Source of the DNA: Inia geoffrensis
Lineage: Eukaryota > Chordata > Mammalia > Artiodactyla > Iniidae
Reading direction: 5' to 3'
Length of the DNA stretch: 64,000 nt
NCBI GenBank assembly: GCA_036417435.1
Contig: CM070908.1
Coordinates: 53,663,090-53,727,089 of the forward strand
Made by a program: the position numbers and the translations under genes. The notes beneath the pieces are model-generated. The model ran no database searches, was not told the origin of the DNA, and saw only the letters and a list, made by a program, of their open reading frames with translations. This document shows positions 12,527 to 23,189 of this stretch, piece by piece; position 1 is the first letter of the stretch; every line of letters begins with the position of its first letter.

Positions 12527-12689
12527 TTAAATCTTACTTTATTTTTTTAGTTAATTTAGGTTTTTCTGCTACTTACAATGACACAGTCATCATCCCTTGA
12601 CAGTATCCTGATGTCCCCTCACCACTGTGCATGATCCCTTTGTTTTCCCCACCTATATAAATCGTCACACCACACGGATGCCGGTTTAG

Positions 12690-13272
12690 ACCAATGGAAC
12701 TTGGAGTCGACTGATTCTTCTTCTCTCTCCTCATTCAATCCAGCAGCAGACTCACTGTATTCAACCTTCACAGCATGTGTCGAAACCACCTTTTTCTCAT
12801 CCTTTGAACGTGGCCTGAGCCATCATCATCTCTCCTGTGGATTGTTACAGTTACCCTACAGGGGGTCTCTCCTCTTCTACAATTGCTTCTTTAATTCAGT
12901 TCTCATCAGGACAAGCAGAGGGAGGCTTCTTGAAATCATAGTACATCACCGCACCCTCTGCTCCAACCCTGCCAAGGGCTTCAGCCTCATTCAGTTAATC
13001 CAGGGCTCTTAGAATCGCTTGTAAGATGCCAGTTTTTCTGACTCCCTTATTTCTCTACCGTCTTCTCCTCTGTTTTCTCTTTTTCTCTGATTTCTATCCA
13101 CCCTGGCCTGCCTGCTGTTTTCTCTGCCAGATACCCTCTTACCCCAGATACACTCATAGTTCACTCTTCTCCTCCTTTCAGGTCTCTGCTTAGATGTAAA
13201 CTCATCTGAGAGGTTTTTTTCACTTACATAAAATATTATCCCTTACAACACTTTACATCTCATACCTTTTCC

Positions 13273-13303
<31 letters not shown>

Positions 13304-13680
13304 GCGGCACGCGGGCCTCTCACCGTTGTGGCCTCTCCCATTGCGGAGCACAGGCTCCGGACGCGCAGGCTCAGCGGCCATGGCTCACGGGCCCAGCCGC
13401 TCCGCGGCATGTGGGATCCTCCCAGACCGGGGCACGAACCCGTGTCCCCTGCATCGGCAGGCGGACTCTCAACCACTGTGCCACCAGAGAAGCCCCCTTT
13501 TCCATATTTTTTACAACACTTAATCTCACAGACATTATCTTTTTAAATTCATATATTGACTCTCACAGACAGCAGGGTTTTGTTTTGTTCACTGCTGTAT
13601 CTGCAATACTTAGAACAGTGTTTGGCATGTATGGTATCCACTCAAAAAAACATTTGTTGAGTGAATGAATAAATGGATAA
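12690..13680 (+). repeat. L2 3' end, split by a SINE
   Basis: The text follows the 3' part of the ancient LINE L2: 'caggtctctgcttagatgt', 'ctcatctgagaggtt', then 'ttttgttcactgctgtatct', 'acttagaacagtgtttggca' and 'tttgttgagtgaatgaataa' at the end. The 3'-terminal third is clear; the left boundary is uncertain. It carries a CHR SINE. Confidence 0.75.
13279..13495 (-). repeat. CHR-type SINE, long T tail
   Basis: The left T run (to 13303) is one of the longest in the window and the body is nearly identical to its siblings, so this may be a young copy. A duplication 'ccttttccatatttttt' flanks it (13265-13281 and 13496-13512). It interrupts the L2 relic. Pol III A/B-box regions are preserved by eye. 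Confidence 0.95.
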
Positions 13681-13739
13681 GAAGACGGGTTGTATACTTT
13701 TGAAGCACAACTGCTATAATCATGAATTGTTTCTACCTA

Positions 13740-13870
13740 GAAAGTCTTGAGGAATTAATTTACCTGTGACCCTCAAGTTCCTCCTCTCCCAAGTGGGCAT
13801 AATAATACTTATCCGAGCATCCTGATGTGAGAATTAAATAAAATTATCCTAGTAAAAAATGTTCATGCAC
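13740..13870 (+). repeat. Possible MIR fragment
   Basis: 'caagttcctcctctcccaag', 'tgggcataataatacttatc' and 'gatgtgagaattaaataaaa' follow the MIR 3' half in order. Diverged. Confidence 0.55.
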
Positions 13871-14762
13871 AAGGCCCTTTACAAAGAGAGATTCAATAAA
13901 AGTTTGACAAATCAGTGAATGTTGAAAAAAATGTAACCAAAGGCATCTAATGATTTTGAGGGAGAGTATCTTGCAAGATTTTCCAGGCCAATGACATGAG
14001 TAAATTCAGATAATCTCCAAGCATTAAGTAGAATTTACAGTGCCTTAATTCAGTCCTCCGAAGCATTAAACATCCATGATTAAGAAATATCTTTGTGTCT
14101 TATGACTTATCAAATGAGCGGTATTTCTGGTAAATCTGCAGCATTTGGCTGGCGGCTTGGGAGCCTTTGTGGCTCTTGGCTAACCTCCTGAGAGCAATCT
14201 TGGTGAGAGATTGACACTTTCCAAGGAGTACCTTGTCCCCAGGGAAGGCTGCTGTGGTTTTTAACATGAAGAGATGGCCCTTTTATTGCCCTGTTCACAT
14301 GGAACGTGCCTCCCTTGGGAGTGCAGTCAGCTCAGATCTGAGTCCTTTTCCACCACAGTAATCCTGAGATAAATTAATTTGGAAACCTTCCTGTCATCCC
14401 CGACATCCTTGTCAGTCTTCATCTCCTCTGCTGGACTCCTTTCTCCCTCACCTCCTGGCCCAAGCTCTTCTAGTCTTTCTGTTTTGTCTCTAGCTCTGTC
14501 CACTTCTTCCGTCTCAAGACTTTCCATTGAACCCAAAGAAACCCTCTTTTCCTCCTTAACAGCTTGAAATTTCTCTTCTCCTTCTGGTATTAACATATAC
14601 ATTTTTCTCTAATGATGACATTTGCCCCTGGAGTTATCTCAAGCTTGTGCTGCTCATGCTTTTGTACTTCATATATCCCAGGCTTTGGAGGTAGGTTGGA
14701 ATTTCTCATCAGGTTTTTGCCATAGGACCTTCTGCTCTGATGGAGGTGTTTACTATATTTCC

Positions 14763-14919
14763 ATGCTGTCCAACATGGTAGCCACAAGCTAAACATGACT
14801 ATGGAGCACTTGGAAGGTGTTTAGTGTCACTTAGGAAGTGATTTTTAAATTTTATTTTATTAATTTATATTGAATGGTCAGAAATGGCTACTGTCTACAA
14901 TATTGGGCATCACAGCTCT
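14763..14919 (+). repeat. MER3-like hAT DNA transposon relic
   Basis: The stretch begins 'tgctgtccaacatggtagcc' and ends 'gggcatcacagctctaga', with an AT-rich centre and inverted-repeat-like ends. This is the pattern of the small non-autonomous hAT elements I know as MER3. The orientation is arbitrary. Recognition only. Confidence 0.5.
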
Positions 14920-15140
14920 AGACCCTTTCTCCTCCACCCTCAAGTAAAAGGATACATTTGATTCTAGAGATAACACCCTCTACCCTTTAACCTCTAACTG
15001 ATTCAGTTAATGAGCTGAACTGATCAGTTCTTTGTTTCCTGGTTTGCTGTCATGTATTCAATTTCAAGTCCTACCGTTACTCTGGGTAACTTCAACTTAC
15101 ACACATGTAACGCCTGTTCAATGCCTGATACCCCAATTCT

Positions 15141-15352
15141 TTTTTTTTTTTTTTTTTTTTTGCGGTACACGGGCCTCTCACTATTGTGGCCTCTCCCGTT
15201 GCAGAGCACAGGCTCTGGACGCGCAGGCTCAGCGACCATGGCTCACGGGCCCAGCCGCCCTGCGGCATGTGGGATCCTCCCAGACCGGGGCACGAACCCG
15301 TGTCCCCTGCATTGGCAGGCGGACTCTCAACCACTGCGCCACCAGGGAAGCC
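15141..15352 (-). repeat. CHR-type SINE, complete
   Basis: T run at the left (to 15161), complete body and 'ccagggaagcc' at the right. The flanks 'ctgataccccaattctt' and 'ctgatgccccaaatctt' (15125-15141 and 15353-15369) form a 17-bp duplication with two differences. That suggests more age than the copy at 4987. Confidence 0.93.
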
Positions 15353-15539
15353 CTGATGCCCCAAATCTTAATGTTCTTACATTTAATTTACCCTGCCCCA
15401 TAAGGTACTCACACCTGAAATGTTAAAGTCGAACCATGCCATGTTCTGACAACCTGCAACATAGCTGAGAGGAGAAAGGTTAGATAATGACGTTGTTTGC
15501 CTCTTAGATGGCCCGTCTACTAGAAAGCGTTCCCTGGTG

Positions 15540-15790
15540 CTTCAGTTTATATTTAGAAATCTTCCCTACTATAAACCACCACCAACCTGGTCCATGACAT
15601 TGCAGCACTTAATACTATTCCAACATAATACACTGTAGCATTTAACAGCACTGACTGTAGTTACCTCTTGACTTCCCTATCTTCCCATTAGAACATGGGA
15701 ATAAAACTTTCTTACTTACGTACTACTGCAGAACAATCACATATAATGTTCTCAATAAATGACTGAAGGTATGAGTTAGTGAATGAATGG
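15540..15790 (+). repeat. Possible L2 3' end
   Basis: 'atctttccc'-like text, 'cattagaacatgggaataaa' and a terminal 'ctcaataaatgactgaa..gtgaatgaatgg' follow the L2 3' end, diverged. Confidence 0.4.
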
Positions 15791-15933
15791 ACTTATTTTA
15801 TTTGCTGAAGAGAGGAGGGACAGTGACTTATAAACAGATCCCTGAAAACTACCTGAGACTCAGAGGAATTATGGACAGTGATCTGAATAAAGAAATAGGG
15901 CTGTATTCCATCTCCCGGTAATCACAGAGATCC

Positions 15934-16114
15934 ATGCTCACTGTTGTGCCCTCTCCCCGTTGTGGAGCACAGGCTCCGGGCGTACAGGCCCAGTGGCCAT
16001 GGCTCACGGGCCCAGCCGCTCCGCGGCATGTGGGATCTTCCCGGACCGGGGCACGAACCCGTGTCCCCCGCATTGGCAGGCGGACTCTCAACCACTGCGC
16101 CACCAGGGAAGCCC
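15934..16114 (-). repeat. CHR-type SINE lacking its A tail
   Basis: The body begins at 'ctcactgttgtg' without the usual left T run and without the first 15 or so bases seen in siblings, so the SINE 3' end and tail are missing. The right end '..ccaccagggaagccc' is complete. No flanking duplication is obvious. Later deletion or an atypical insertion could explain it. Confidence 0.9.
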
Positions 16115-16299
16115 TAGGGTAGTCTCTTCTTGATGAAGATGTGTATTTATAACTAGAACTTTATCTACCAGATCAATTTTATAGGTGATAATTAGTAATT
16201 TCATCAGATTTAGAGCTATTACAGAGTTCTTAACTCAAGTTGCACAGCTTTTATTAGAACTTACACTTCTGGATTTTCTTGGTTGATTTTTTTTGTCTG

Positions 16300-17350
16300 T
16301 TTATTTTTTAAAACCACTTTATTGAGATATTATTGACCTAAAAAAGCTGTACATATTTAATATATACGATATGTTTGGAGATAAGTATAATATATGCTGT
16401 GAAACCATCACCACAGTCAAGATCATAAACATCCGTTACCATCAAAAGTTTCTCCTGTCTTTATTTTTGCGTGTATATGATAAGAACACAACATAAAATC
16501 TGTATGCTCTTAGCAATTTTTAATTATGCATCACAGGTTTGTTTACTATAGGCACTATGCTGTGCAGAAGACTTCTAGGACTCGTTTATCTTGCATAACT
16601 GAGATTTTGTTCCCTTTGACCAGTACCCCCTCATTTCCCCATTCCCCCCCACCCCTAGTAACCATCATTCTACTCTCTGCTTCTGCGAGTTTGGCTTTTT
16701 AGATTACTCATATAAGTGGGAGCATGTAGTATTTGATCTTCTGTGACTGGCTTATTTTACTTAGCATAATGTCTTCTAGGTTCATGTATATTGTCACAAA
16801 TGGTAGGATTTCTTTCTTTTTTAATATTCCATTGCATGTAAATACCATGTGTTCTTTATCCATTCATTCATTAGTGGACATTTAGATTGCTTTCATGTCT
16901 TGGCTATTGTGAATAATGCTGCAGTGAACATGGGGGGTGCAGATAGCTCTTCGAGGTAGTGTTCTCATTTCTTTTGGATATATACCCTAAAGTGAGATTG
17001 CTAGATCATGTGGCTCTCTTTTTAATATTTTGAGGAACCGCTATACTATTTTCCATAGTGGCTATACCAGTTTATATTCTTAATAGTGTACACATTTTCC
17101 CTTTTCTCCACATCCTCATCAGTACTTGATATCCATTGTGTTTTGCTTTTTTAAAAAATAGCCATCCTAACAGGTGAAAAGATGTGAGGTAGTATCTCAC
17201 TGTGGTTTTGCTTTGCATCTTCCTGATGATTAGTGATATTGAAAGCTGTTTCATATACCTGTTGATCATTTGTATGTCTTCTTTCGAGAAATGTCTATTT
17301 AGATGCTTTGCCCATTTTTTAATTGGGTTATTTAGTTTTTGTTTGTTTTG
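16300..17350 (-). mobile_element. Old L1, 3' UTR and end of ORF2
   Basis: The left part reads as the reversed 3' UTR of an old L1 ('accactttattgagatatta', 'gaaaccatcaccacagtcaa'). It passes into the end of ORF2, where a - strand fragment at 17072-17269 keeps '[27 protein letters not shown]'. It stops near 17350 where a SINE tail begins. It is diverged, 5'-truncated and inactive. Confidence 0.85.
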
Positions 17351-17555
17351 TTTTTTTTTTTTCCTTTTTAAAGATTTTTTTGATGTGGACCATTTTTAAA
17401 GTCTTTATTGAATTTGTTAACAGTATTGCCTCTGTTTTGTGCTTTGGCTTTTTGGCCCCGAGGCATGCAGGATCTTAGCTCCCTAACCAGGGATCGAACC
17501 CACACCCCTTGCATTGGAAGGTGAAGTCGTAACCATTGGAAGCCAGGGAAGTCCC
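17351..17555 (-). repeat. CHR-1-like SINE, older form
   Basis: T run at 17351-17362, then 'ttgatgtggaccatttttaa', 'gcatgcaggatcttagctcc', 'agggatcgaacccacacccc' and the end 'ccagggaagtccc'. A tRNA-derived body with a longer unique tail than the 200-bp form. It lies directly beside a younger SINE. Confidence 0.85.
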
Positions 17556-17572
17556 ACTTTTTTTCTTTTGCT

Positions 17573-17787
17573 CTTTTTTTTTTTTTTTTTTTTTTTGCGG
17601 TTCGCGGGCCTCTCACTGTTGTTGCCTCTCCGGTTGCGGAGCACAGGCTCCGGATGTGCAGGCTCAGCAGCCATGGCTCACAGCCCCAGCTGCTCTGCGG
17701 CATGTGGGATCCTCCCGGACTGGGGCACAAACCCGTGTCCCCTGCATCGGCAGGCGGACCCTCAACACTGCGTCACCAGGGAAGCCC
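17573..17787 (-). repeat. CHR-type SINE
   Basis: T run 17573-17596, complete body, right end 'ccagggaagccc'. Only a weak 7-base flank match ('ctctttt') is visible as target-site duplication. It lies 17 bases from the older SINE at its left. Confidence 0.92.
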
Positions 17788-17796
17788 TCTTTTGTT

Positions 17797-18120
17797 TAAT
17801 GTTTTTTTTTTATTGTGGTAAAAGTCACATAATATAACACATACTATTTTAATCATATTTAACTGTACAGTTCAGTGGCACTAAATACATTCACATTGTT
17901 GTGCAACTCTCACCATCATCCATCTTCCAAATTTTTCACCTTCCTAAACTGAAACTCCATCCCCATTAAACACTAACTCCCCATTCCCCTCCCCAGCCTC
18001 TGACCCCTGGCATCTACCAGTGTTACTTTCTGACTCTGTCAATTTGACTATTCCAGGTACCTCGTATAAGTGGAATCAAACAGTATTTGTCTGTGCCTAA
18101 TGTATACTGGAATGCATTTT
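17797..18120 (-). mobile_element. Old L1 3' UTR fragment
   Basis: 'attgtggtaaaagtcacata', 'ttcagtggcactaaatacat' and 'ctctgacccctggcatctac' are reversed 3' UTR words of old mammalian L1s. Only the 3' end is present. It abuts the larger L1 H1. Confidence 0.65.
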
Positions 18121-18214
18121 TAAGATTTTCTTAATATATGTCCTGCAAACAGATTGTACCTCTTTTCTTCCCCTGTGTTATACAGTAGGCCCTCACCAGC
18201 CATCTGCATCATAA

Positions 18215-20646
18215 CTAGTAGTGTACATACGTCAATCCCAATCTCCCAGTTAATCCCACCCCCTCTCCCCGCTTGGTGTCTGTATTTTTATTCTCTATGT
18301 CTGTGTCTCTGTTTCTGCTTTGCAAATAAATTCCACAGATATGCGTTAATCTGTGATAATTGTTTTTCTCTTTCTGACATTTCACTCTGTATGACAGTCT
18401 CCACATCCATCCACATCTCTGAAATGGCACAATTTCATTCCTTTTTATGGCTGAGTAATATTCCATTGCGTATATGTACCACATCTTCTTTATCCATTCA
18501 TCTGTTGATGGGCATTTAGGTTGCTTCCATGTCTTGGCTATTGTAAATAGCACTGCAGTGAACATTGGGGTGCATGTATCCTTTCGAACCATGTATTTCT
18601 CCAGATATATGCCCAGGAGTGGTATTGCAGGATCATATGGTACCTCTATTCTTAGTTTCCTAAGGAACCTCCATACTGTTCTCCATAGTGGGTGTATCAA
18701 TTTACATACCCACCAACAGTGTAAGAGGGTTCCCTTTTCTCTACACCATCTCAAGCATTTATTGTTTGTAGATTTTTTTGATGATGGCCATTCGGACCTG
18801 TGTGAGGTGGTACCTCACTGTAGTTTCCATTTGCATTTCTCTCATAATTAATGATGTTCATCTGTATGTCTTCTTTGGAGAAATGTCTATTTAGGTCTTC
18901 TGCCCATTTCTTTTTTCGGTACGCGGGCCTCTCACTGTTCTGGCCTCTCCCATTGCGGAGCACAGGCTCCAGACGTGCAGGCTCAGTGGCCATGGCTTAC
19001 GGGCCCAGCCACTCCGCGGCATGTGGTATCTTCCAATACCAGGGCACGAACCCGTGTCCCCTGCATCAGCAGGCGGACTCTCAACCACTGCACCACCAGG
19101 GAAGCCCATCTGCCCACTTTTTGATTGTGTTGCTTGTTTTGTTGATATAGAGCTGCATGAGCTGTTTGCATATTTTGGAGATTAATCCCTTGTTAGTTGC
19201 TTTGTTTGAAAATATTTACTCCCATTCTGAGGGTTGTCTTTTCCTTTTGTTTATGGTTTCCTTTGCTGTGCAAAACTTTTAAGGTCACTTAGGTCCCATT
19301 TGTTTATTTTTGTTTTCATTTTCATTACTCTAGTAGGTGGGTCACAAAAGATCTTGCTGTGATTCATGTCACAGAACTTTCTGCCTATGTTTTCCTCTGA
19401 AAGTTTAATAGTGCCCAGCCTTACATTTTAGAACTTTAATCCATTTTGAGTTTATTTTTGTGTATGGTGTTAGGGCGTGTACTAATTTCATTCTTTTACA
19501 TGTAACTGTGCAATTTTCCTGGCACCGCTTGTTGAAGAGAATGTCCTTTCTCCATTGTATATCCTTGCCTTGCTTCGTCATAGATTAGGTGACCATAGGT
19601 GCGTGGGTTTATCTCTGGGCTTTCTATCCTGTTCCATTGATCTATATTTCTGTTTTTGTGCCAATACCATACTGTCTTGATTACTGTAGCTTTGCAGTAT
19701 AATCTGAAGTCAGGAAGCCTGATTCCTCCAGCTCTGTTTTTCTTTCTCAAGATTGCTTTGGCTATTTGGGGTCTTACGTGTATCCATAAAAATTGTAAAA
19801 TTTTTTGTTATAATTGTGTGAAAAATGCTGGTGCTGTTGGTAATTTGATAGGGATTGCACTGAATCTGTAGATTGCTTTGGGTATATAGTCATTTTGACA
19901 ATATTGATTCATCCAATCCAAGAACATAGTATATGTCTCCATCTGTATGTGTCATCTCTGATTTCTTTCATCAGCATCTTTCAGTTTTCTGACAACACGT
20001 CTTTGCCCTCCTTAAGTAGGTTTATTCCTAGGTATTTTAATCTTTTTGTTGCAGTGGTAAATGAGATTGTTTCCTTAATTAATCTTTCTGATCTTTCGTT
20101 GTTAGTGTATAGGAATGCAAGAGATTTCTGTGCATTAATTTTGTATCCTGCAACTTTACCAAATTCAGTGATTGACACCAGTAGTTTTCTGGTGGCATCT
20201 TTAGGATTTTCTGTGTATAGTATCGTGTCATCTTCAAACAGTGACAGTTTTACTTCTTCTTTTCCGATTTGGATTCCTTTTATTTCTTTTTAGTCTCTGA
20301 TTGCTGCGGCTAAAACTTCCAAAACAATGTTGAATAATAATGGTGAGAGTGGGCACCCTTGTCTTGTTCCTGAGCTTAGAGGAAATGGTTTCAGTTTTTC
20401 ACTATTGAGAATGATGTTGGCTGTGAGTTTCTCTTATATGGCCTTTATTATGTTGAAGTAAGTTCGCTCTATGCCTACTTTCTGGAGGGTTTTTATCATA
20501 AATGGGTGTTGAATTTTGTTGAAAGCTTTTTCTGCATCTGTTGAGATGATCATATGGTTTTTATTCTTCAATTTGTTAATGTGGTGTATCCCATTGATTG
20601 ATTTGCATATATTGGAGAATCCTTGGCCCCCTGGGGTAAATCCCAC
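18215..20646 (-). pseudogene. L1 ORF2 remnant (RT and C-terminal part) of H1
   Basis: This is the C-terminal part of the L1 ORF2 protein, the endonuclease-reverse transcriptase that copies L1 and SINE RNA into DNA. Reading leftward on the - strand, fragments at 20434-20646 (palm region with '[29 protein letters not shown]'), 19981-20178 ('[24 protein letters not shown]'), 19496-19750 ('[37 protein letters not shown]', split) and 18215-18754 ('[23 protein letters not shown]', '[11 protein letters not shown]') appear in the right order but in shifting frames. The catalytic FADD box near 20226-20240 reads FEDD, so an alanine next to the metal-binding aspartates is changed. A SINE splits it. It is not functional. 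Confidence 0.88.
18909..19107 (-). repeat. CHR-type SINE nested in L1 H1
   Basis: Short T run ('ttctttttt', to 18916), complete body, right end 'ccagggaagccc'. Flanks 'tctgcccattt' and 'tctgcccactt' (18899-18909 and 19109-19119) form the target-site duplication and belong to the L1 ORF2 text. The short tail suggests decay or an old insertion. Confidence 0.92.
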
Positions 20647-20844
20647 TTGATCATAATGTATGATCCTTTTTTTTTAAAATTTGAAATTGACATGATCAAT
20701 TTAAAAAATTTTTATATATATATATATTTATTTTTTTAACATCTCTATTGGAGTATAATTGCTCTACAATGGTGTGTTAGTTTGTGCTTCATAATAAAGT
20801 GAATCAGTTATACATATACATATGTTCCCATATCTCTTCCCTCT

Positions 20845-20886
20845 TGCATCTCCCTCCCTCCCACCCTCCCTATCCCACCCCTCTAG
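20845..20886 (-). other. G-rich 3' UTR tract of L1 A1 (G4-capable)
   Basis: The + strand reads repeated 'ctccc' and 'cccacc' blocks, so the L1 sense strand has at least four G runs of three. A polypurine, quadruplex-capable tract in the 3' UTR is a known L1 feature. Confidence 0.7.
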
Positions 20887-21362
20887 GTGGTCACAAAGCA
20901 CTGAGCTGATCTACCTCTGCTATTCAGCTGCTTCCCACTAGCTAGCTATTTTACGTTTGGTAGTGTATATGTGTCCATGCCACTCTCTCGCTTTGCCACA
21001 GCTTACCCTTCCCTCTCCCCATATCCTCAACTCCATTCTCTAGTAGGTCTGTGTCTTTATTCCCGTCTTACCCCTAGGTTTTTCATGACGTTTGTTTTTT
21101 TTTTCCCTTAGATTCCATATAAATGTGTTAGCATACGGTATTTGTTTTTCTCTTTCTGACTTACTTCACTCTGTATGACAGACTCTGGGTCCATCCACCT
21201 CACTACAAATAACTCAATTTCATTTCTTTTCATAGCTGAGTAATATTCCATTGTATATATGTGCCATATTTTCTTTATCCGTTCATCTGTTGCTGGACAC
21301 TTGGGTTGCTTCCATGTCCTGGCAACTGTAAATAGAGCTGCAATGAACATTTTGGTACATGA

Positions 21363-21490
21363 GTTTTTTTTTTTTAATTTTTTTTTTACACCTTTATTGG
21401 AGTATAATTGCTTTACAATGGTGTGTTAGTTTCTGCTTTATAACAAAGTGAATGAGCTATACATATACATATGTTCCCATATCTCTTCCC
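21363..21490 (-). mobile_element. Short L1 3' UTR segment inside A1
   Basis: Two T runs (21364-21375 and 21379-21388) are followed by only about 105 bases of L1 3' UTR ('tattggagtataattgcttt', 'atgttcccatatctcttccc'). The text then jumps at 21491 into ORF2 reverse transcriptase sequence. It is either a severely 5'-truncated L1 insertion or filler at a deletion junction. Confidence 0.75.
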
Positions 21491-23100
21491 ATAAACTTCC
21501 AAAACTATGTTGAACAATAGTGGTGAGAGTGGGCAACCATGTCTTGTTCCTGATCTTAGTGGAAATGGTTTCAGTTTTTCACCATTGAGGACTATGATGG
21601 CTGTGGGTTTGTCATATATGGCCTTTATTATGTTGAGGAAAGTTCCCTCTGTAACTACGTTCTGCAGGGTTTTTGTCATAAATGGGTGTTGAATTTTGTC
21701 AAAAGCTTTCTCTGCAGTGAGATGATCATATGGTTTTTCTCCTTCAATTTGTTAATCTGGTGTATCACATTGATTGATTTGTGTATATTGAAGAATCCTT
21801 GCATTCCTGGAATAAACCCCACTTGATCATGGTGTATGATCCTTTTAATGTGCTGTTGGATTCTGTTTGCTAGTATTTTGTTGAGGATTTTTGCATCTAT
21901 GTTCATCAGTGTTATTGGCCTGTAGTTTTCTTTCTTTGTGACATCTTTGTCTGGTTTTGGTGTCAGGGTGATCGTGGCCTCGTAGAATGAGTTTGGGAGT
22001 GTTCCTCCCTCTGCTATATTTTGGAAGAGCTTGAGAAGGATAGGTGTTACTAGCTCTTCTCTAAATGTTTGATAGAATAGGCCTGTGAAGCCATCTGGTC
22101 CTGGGCTTTTGTTTGTTGGAAGATTTTTAATCACAGTCTCAATTTCAGTGCTTGTGATTGGTCTGTTCATATTTTCTATTTCTTCCTGATTCGGTCTTGG
22201 CAGGTTGTGCATTTCTAAGAATTTGTCCATTTCTTCCAGGTTGTCCATTTTATTGGCATAGAGTGGCTTGTTGTAATCTCTCATGATCTTTTGTATTTCT
22301 GCAGTGTCAGTTGTTACTTCTCCTTGTTCATTTCTAATTCTATTGATTTGAGTCTTCTCCCTTTTTATCTTGAGGAGTCTGGCTAATGGTTTATCTATTT
22401 TGTTTATCTTCTCAAAGAACCAGCTTTTAGTTTGACTGATCTTTGCTGTCTTAAATTTACCAAGGCTTGATTGGTGACTCAAGATATGATCTATCCTGGA
22501 GAATATCCATGAGCACTTGAGAAAAATGTGTATTCTGTTGTTTTTGGATGGAATGTCCTATAAGTATCAATTAAGTCCATGTTGTTTAATGTATCATTTA
22601 AACCTTGTGTTTCCTTATTTATTTTCATTTTGGATGATCTGTCCATTGGTGAAAGTGGGGTGTTAAAGTCCCCTACTATGAATGTGTTACTGTCGATTTC
22701 CCCTTTTATGGCTGTTAGTATTTGCCTTATGTATTGAGGTGCTCCTATGTTGGGTGCATAAATATTTATAATTGTTATATCTTCTTCTTGGATCGATCCC
22801 TTGATCATTAGGTAGTGTCCTTCTTTGTCTCTTGTAATAGTCTTTATTTTAAAGCCTGTTTTGTCTGATATGAGAATTGCTACTCTACCTTTCTTTTGAC
22901 TTTGATTGGCATGGAATATCTTTTTCCATCCCCTCACTTTCAGTCTGTATGTGTCCCTAGGTCTGAGGTGGGTCTCTTGTAGACAGCATATATGTGGGTC
23001 TCGTTTTTGTATCCATTCAGCCAGTCTGTCTTTTGGTGGGAGAATTTAATACATTTACATTTAAGGTAATTATCGATATGTATGTTCCTATTCCCATTTT
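21413..23100 (-). pseudogene. L1 A1 ORF2 remnant (endonuclease and RT N-terminal half)
   Basis: An N-terminal endonuclease fragment is open at 22491-22937. It keeps 'IINIYAPNIGAPQYIRQ', the catalytic 'VGDFNTPLSPMDRSS' and the 'SSAHG' box of the APE-like fold, then stops two residues after. The reverse transcriptase is open at 21676-22482 (268 residues). It includes '[20 protein letters not shown]', '[27 protein letters not shown]' and 'GFIPGMQGF', with more at 21413-21679 ('[18 protein letters not shown]'). Between the two domains 'SSLGKFK' runs directly into '[16 protein letters not shown]', so over 100 residues of linker are missing. The FADD box and everything C-terminal are lost. It is not functional. 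Confidence 0.88.
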
Positions 23101-23189
23101 CTTAATTGTTTTGGGTTCGTTATTGTAGGTGTTTTCCTTCTCTTGTGTTTCTTGCCTAGAGAAGTTCCTTTAGCATTTGTTGTAAAGCT

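Larger units (their letters stand above)
13690..15122. other. Low-copy DNA, mostly unexplained
   Basis: No gene recognised with confidence. A MIR-like stretch lies at 13740-13870, two - strand open segments at 14100-14602 are discussed as a finding, and a MER3-like relic lies at 14763-14919. Confidence 0.5.
18125..20669 (-). mobile_element. L1 host H1, 3' part
   Basis: The 3' portion of a long - strand L1 whose remainder resumes at 26214. It starts within the 3' UTR ('gtgttatacagtaggccctc') without a clear T run, so the extreme 3' end seems lost. ORF2 C-terminal sequence follows. At 20655-20669 it is broken by the insertion of another L1, which duplicated 'atgtatgatccttt'. A SINE at 18909-19107 is also nested here. 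Confidence 0.9.

Noticed and set aside
15159..15352. tRNA gene call from the tRNA-like head of the SINEs
   Set aside because: The heads are diverged tRNA-Glu-like SINE parts without a foldable mature tRNA that I can support, and each has a SINE body, a tail or a target-site duplication.
20434..22937. Reverse transcriptase as evidence of a retrovirus, retron or group II intron
   Set aside because: The motif order (APE-like endonuclease, RT, Cys-rich C-terminus) and separate ORF1 are those of L1. I found no LTR pair, protease, integrase or envelope signal.
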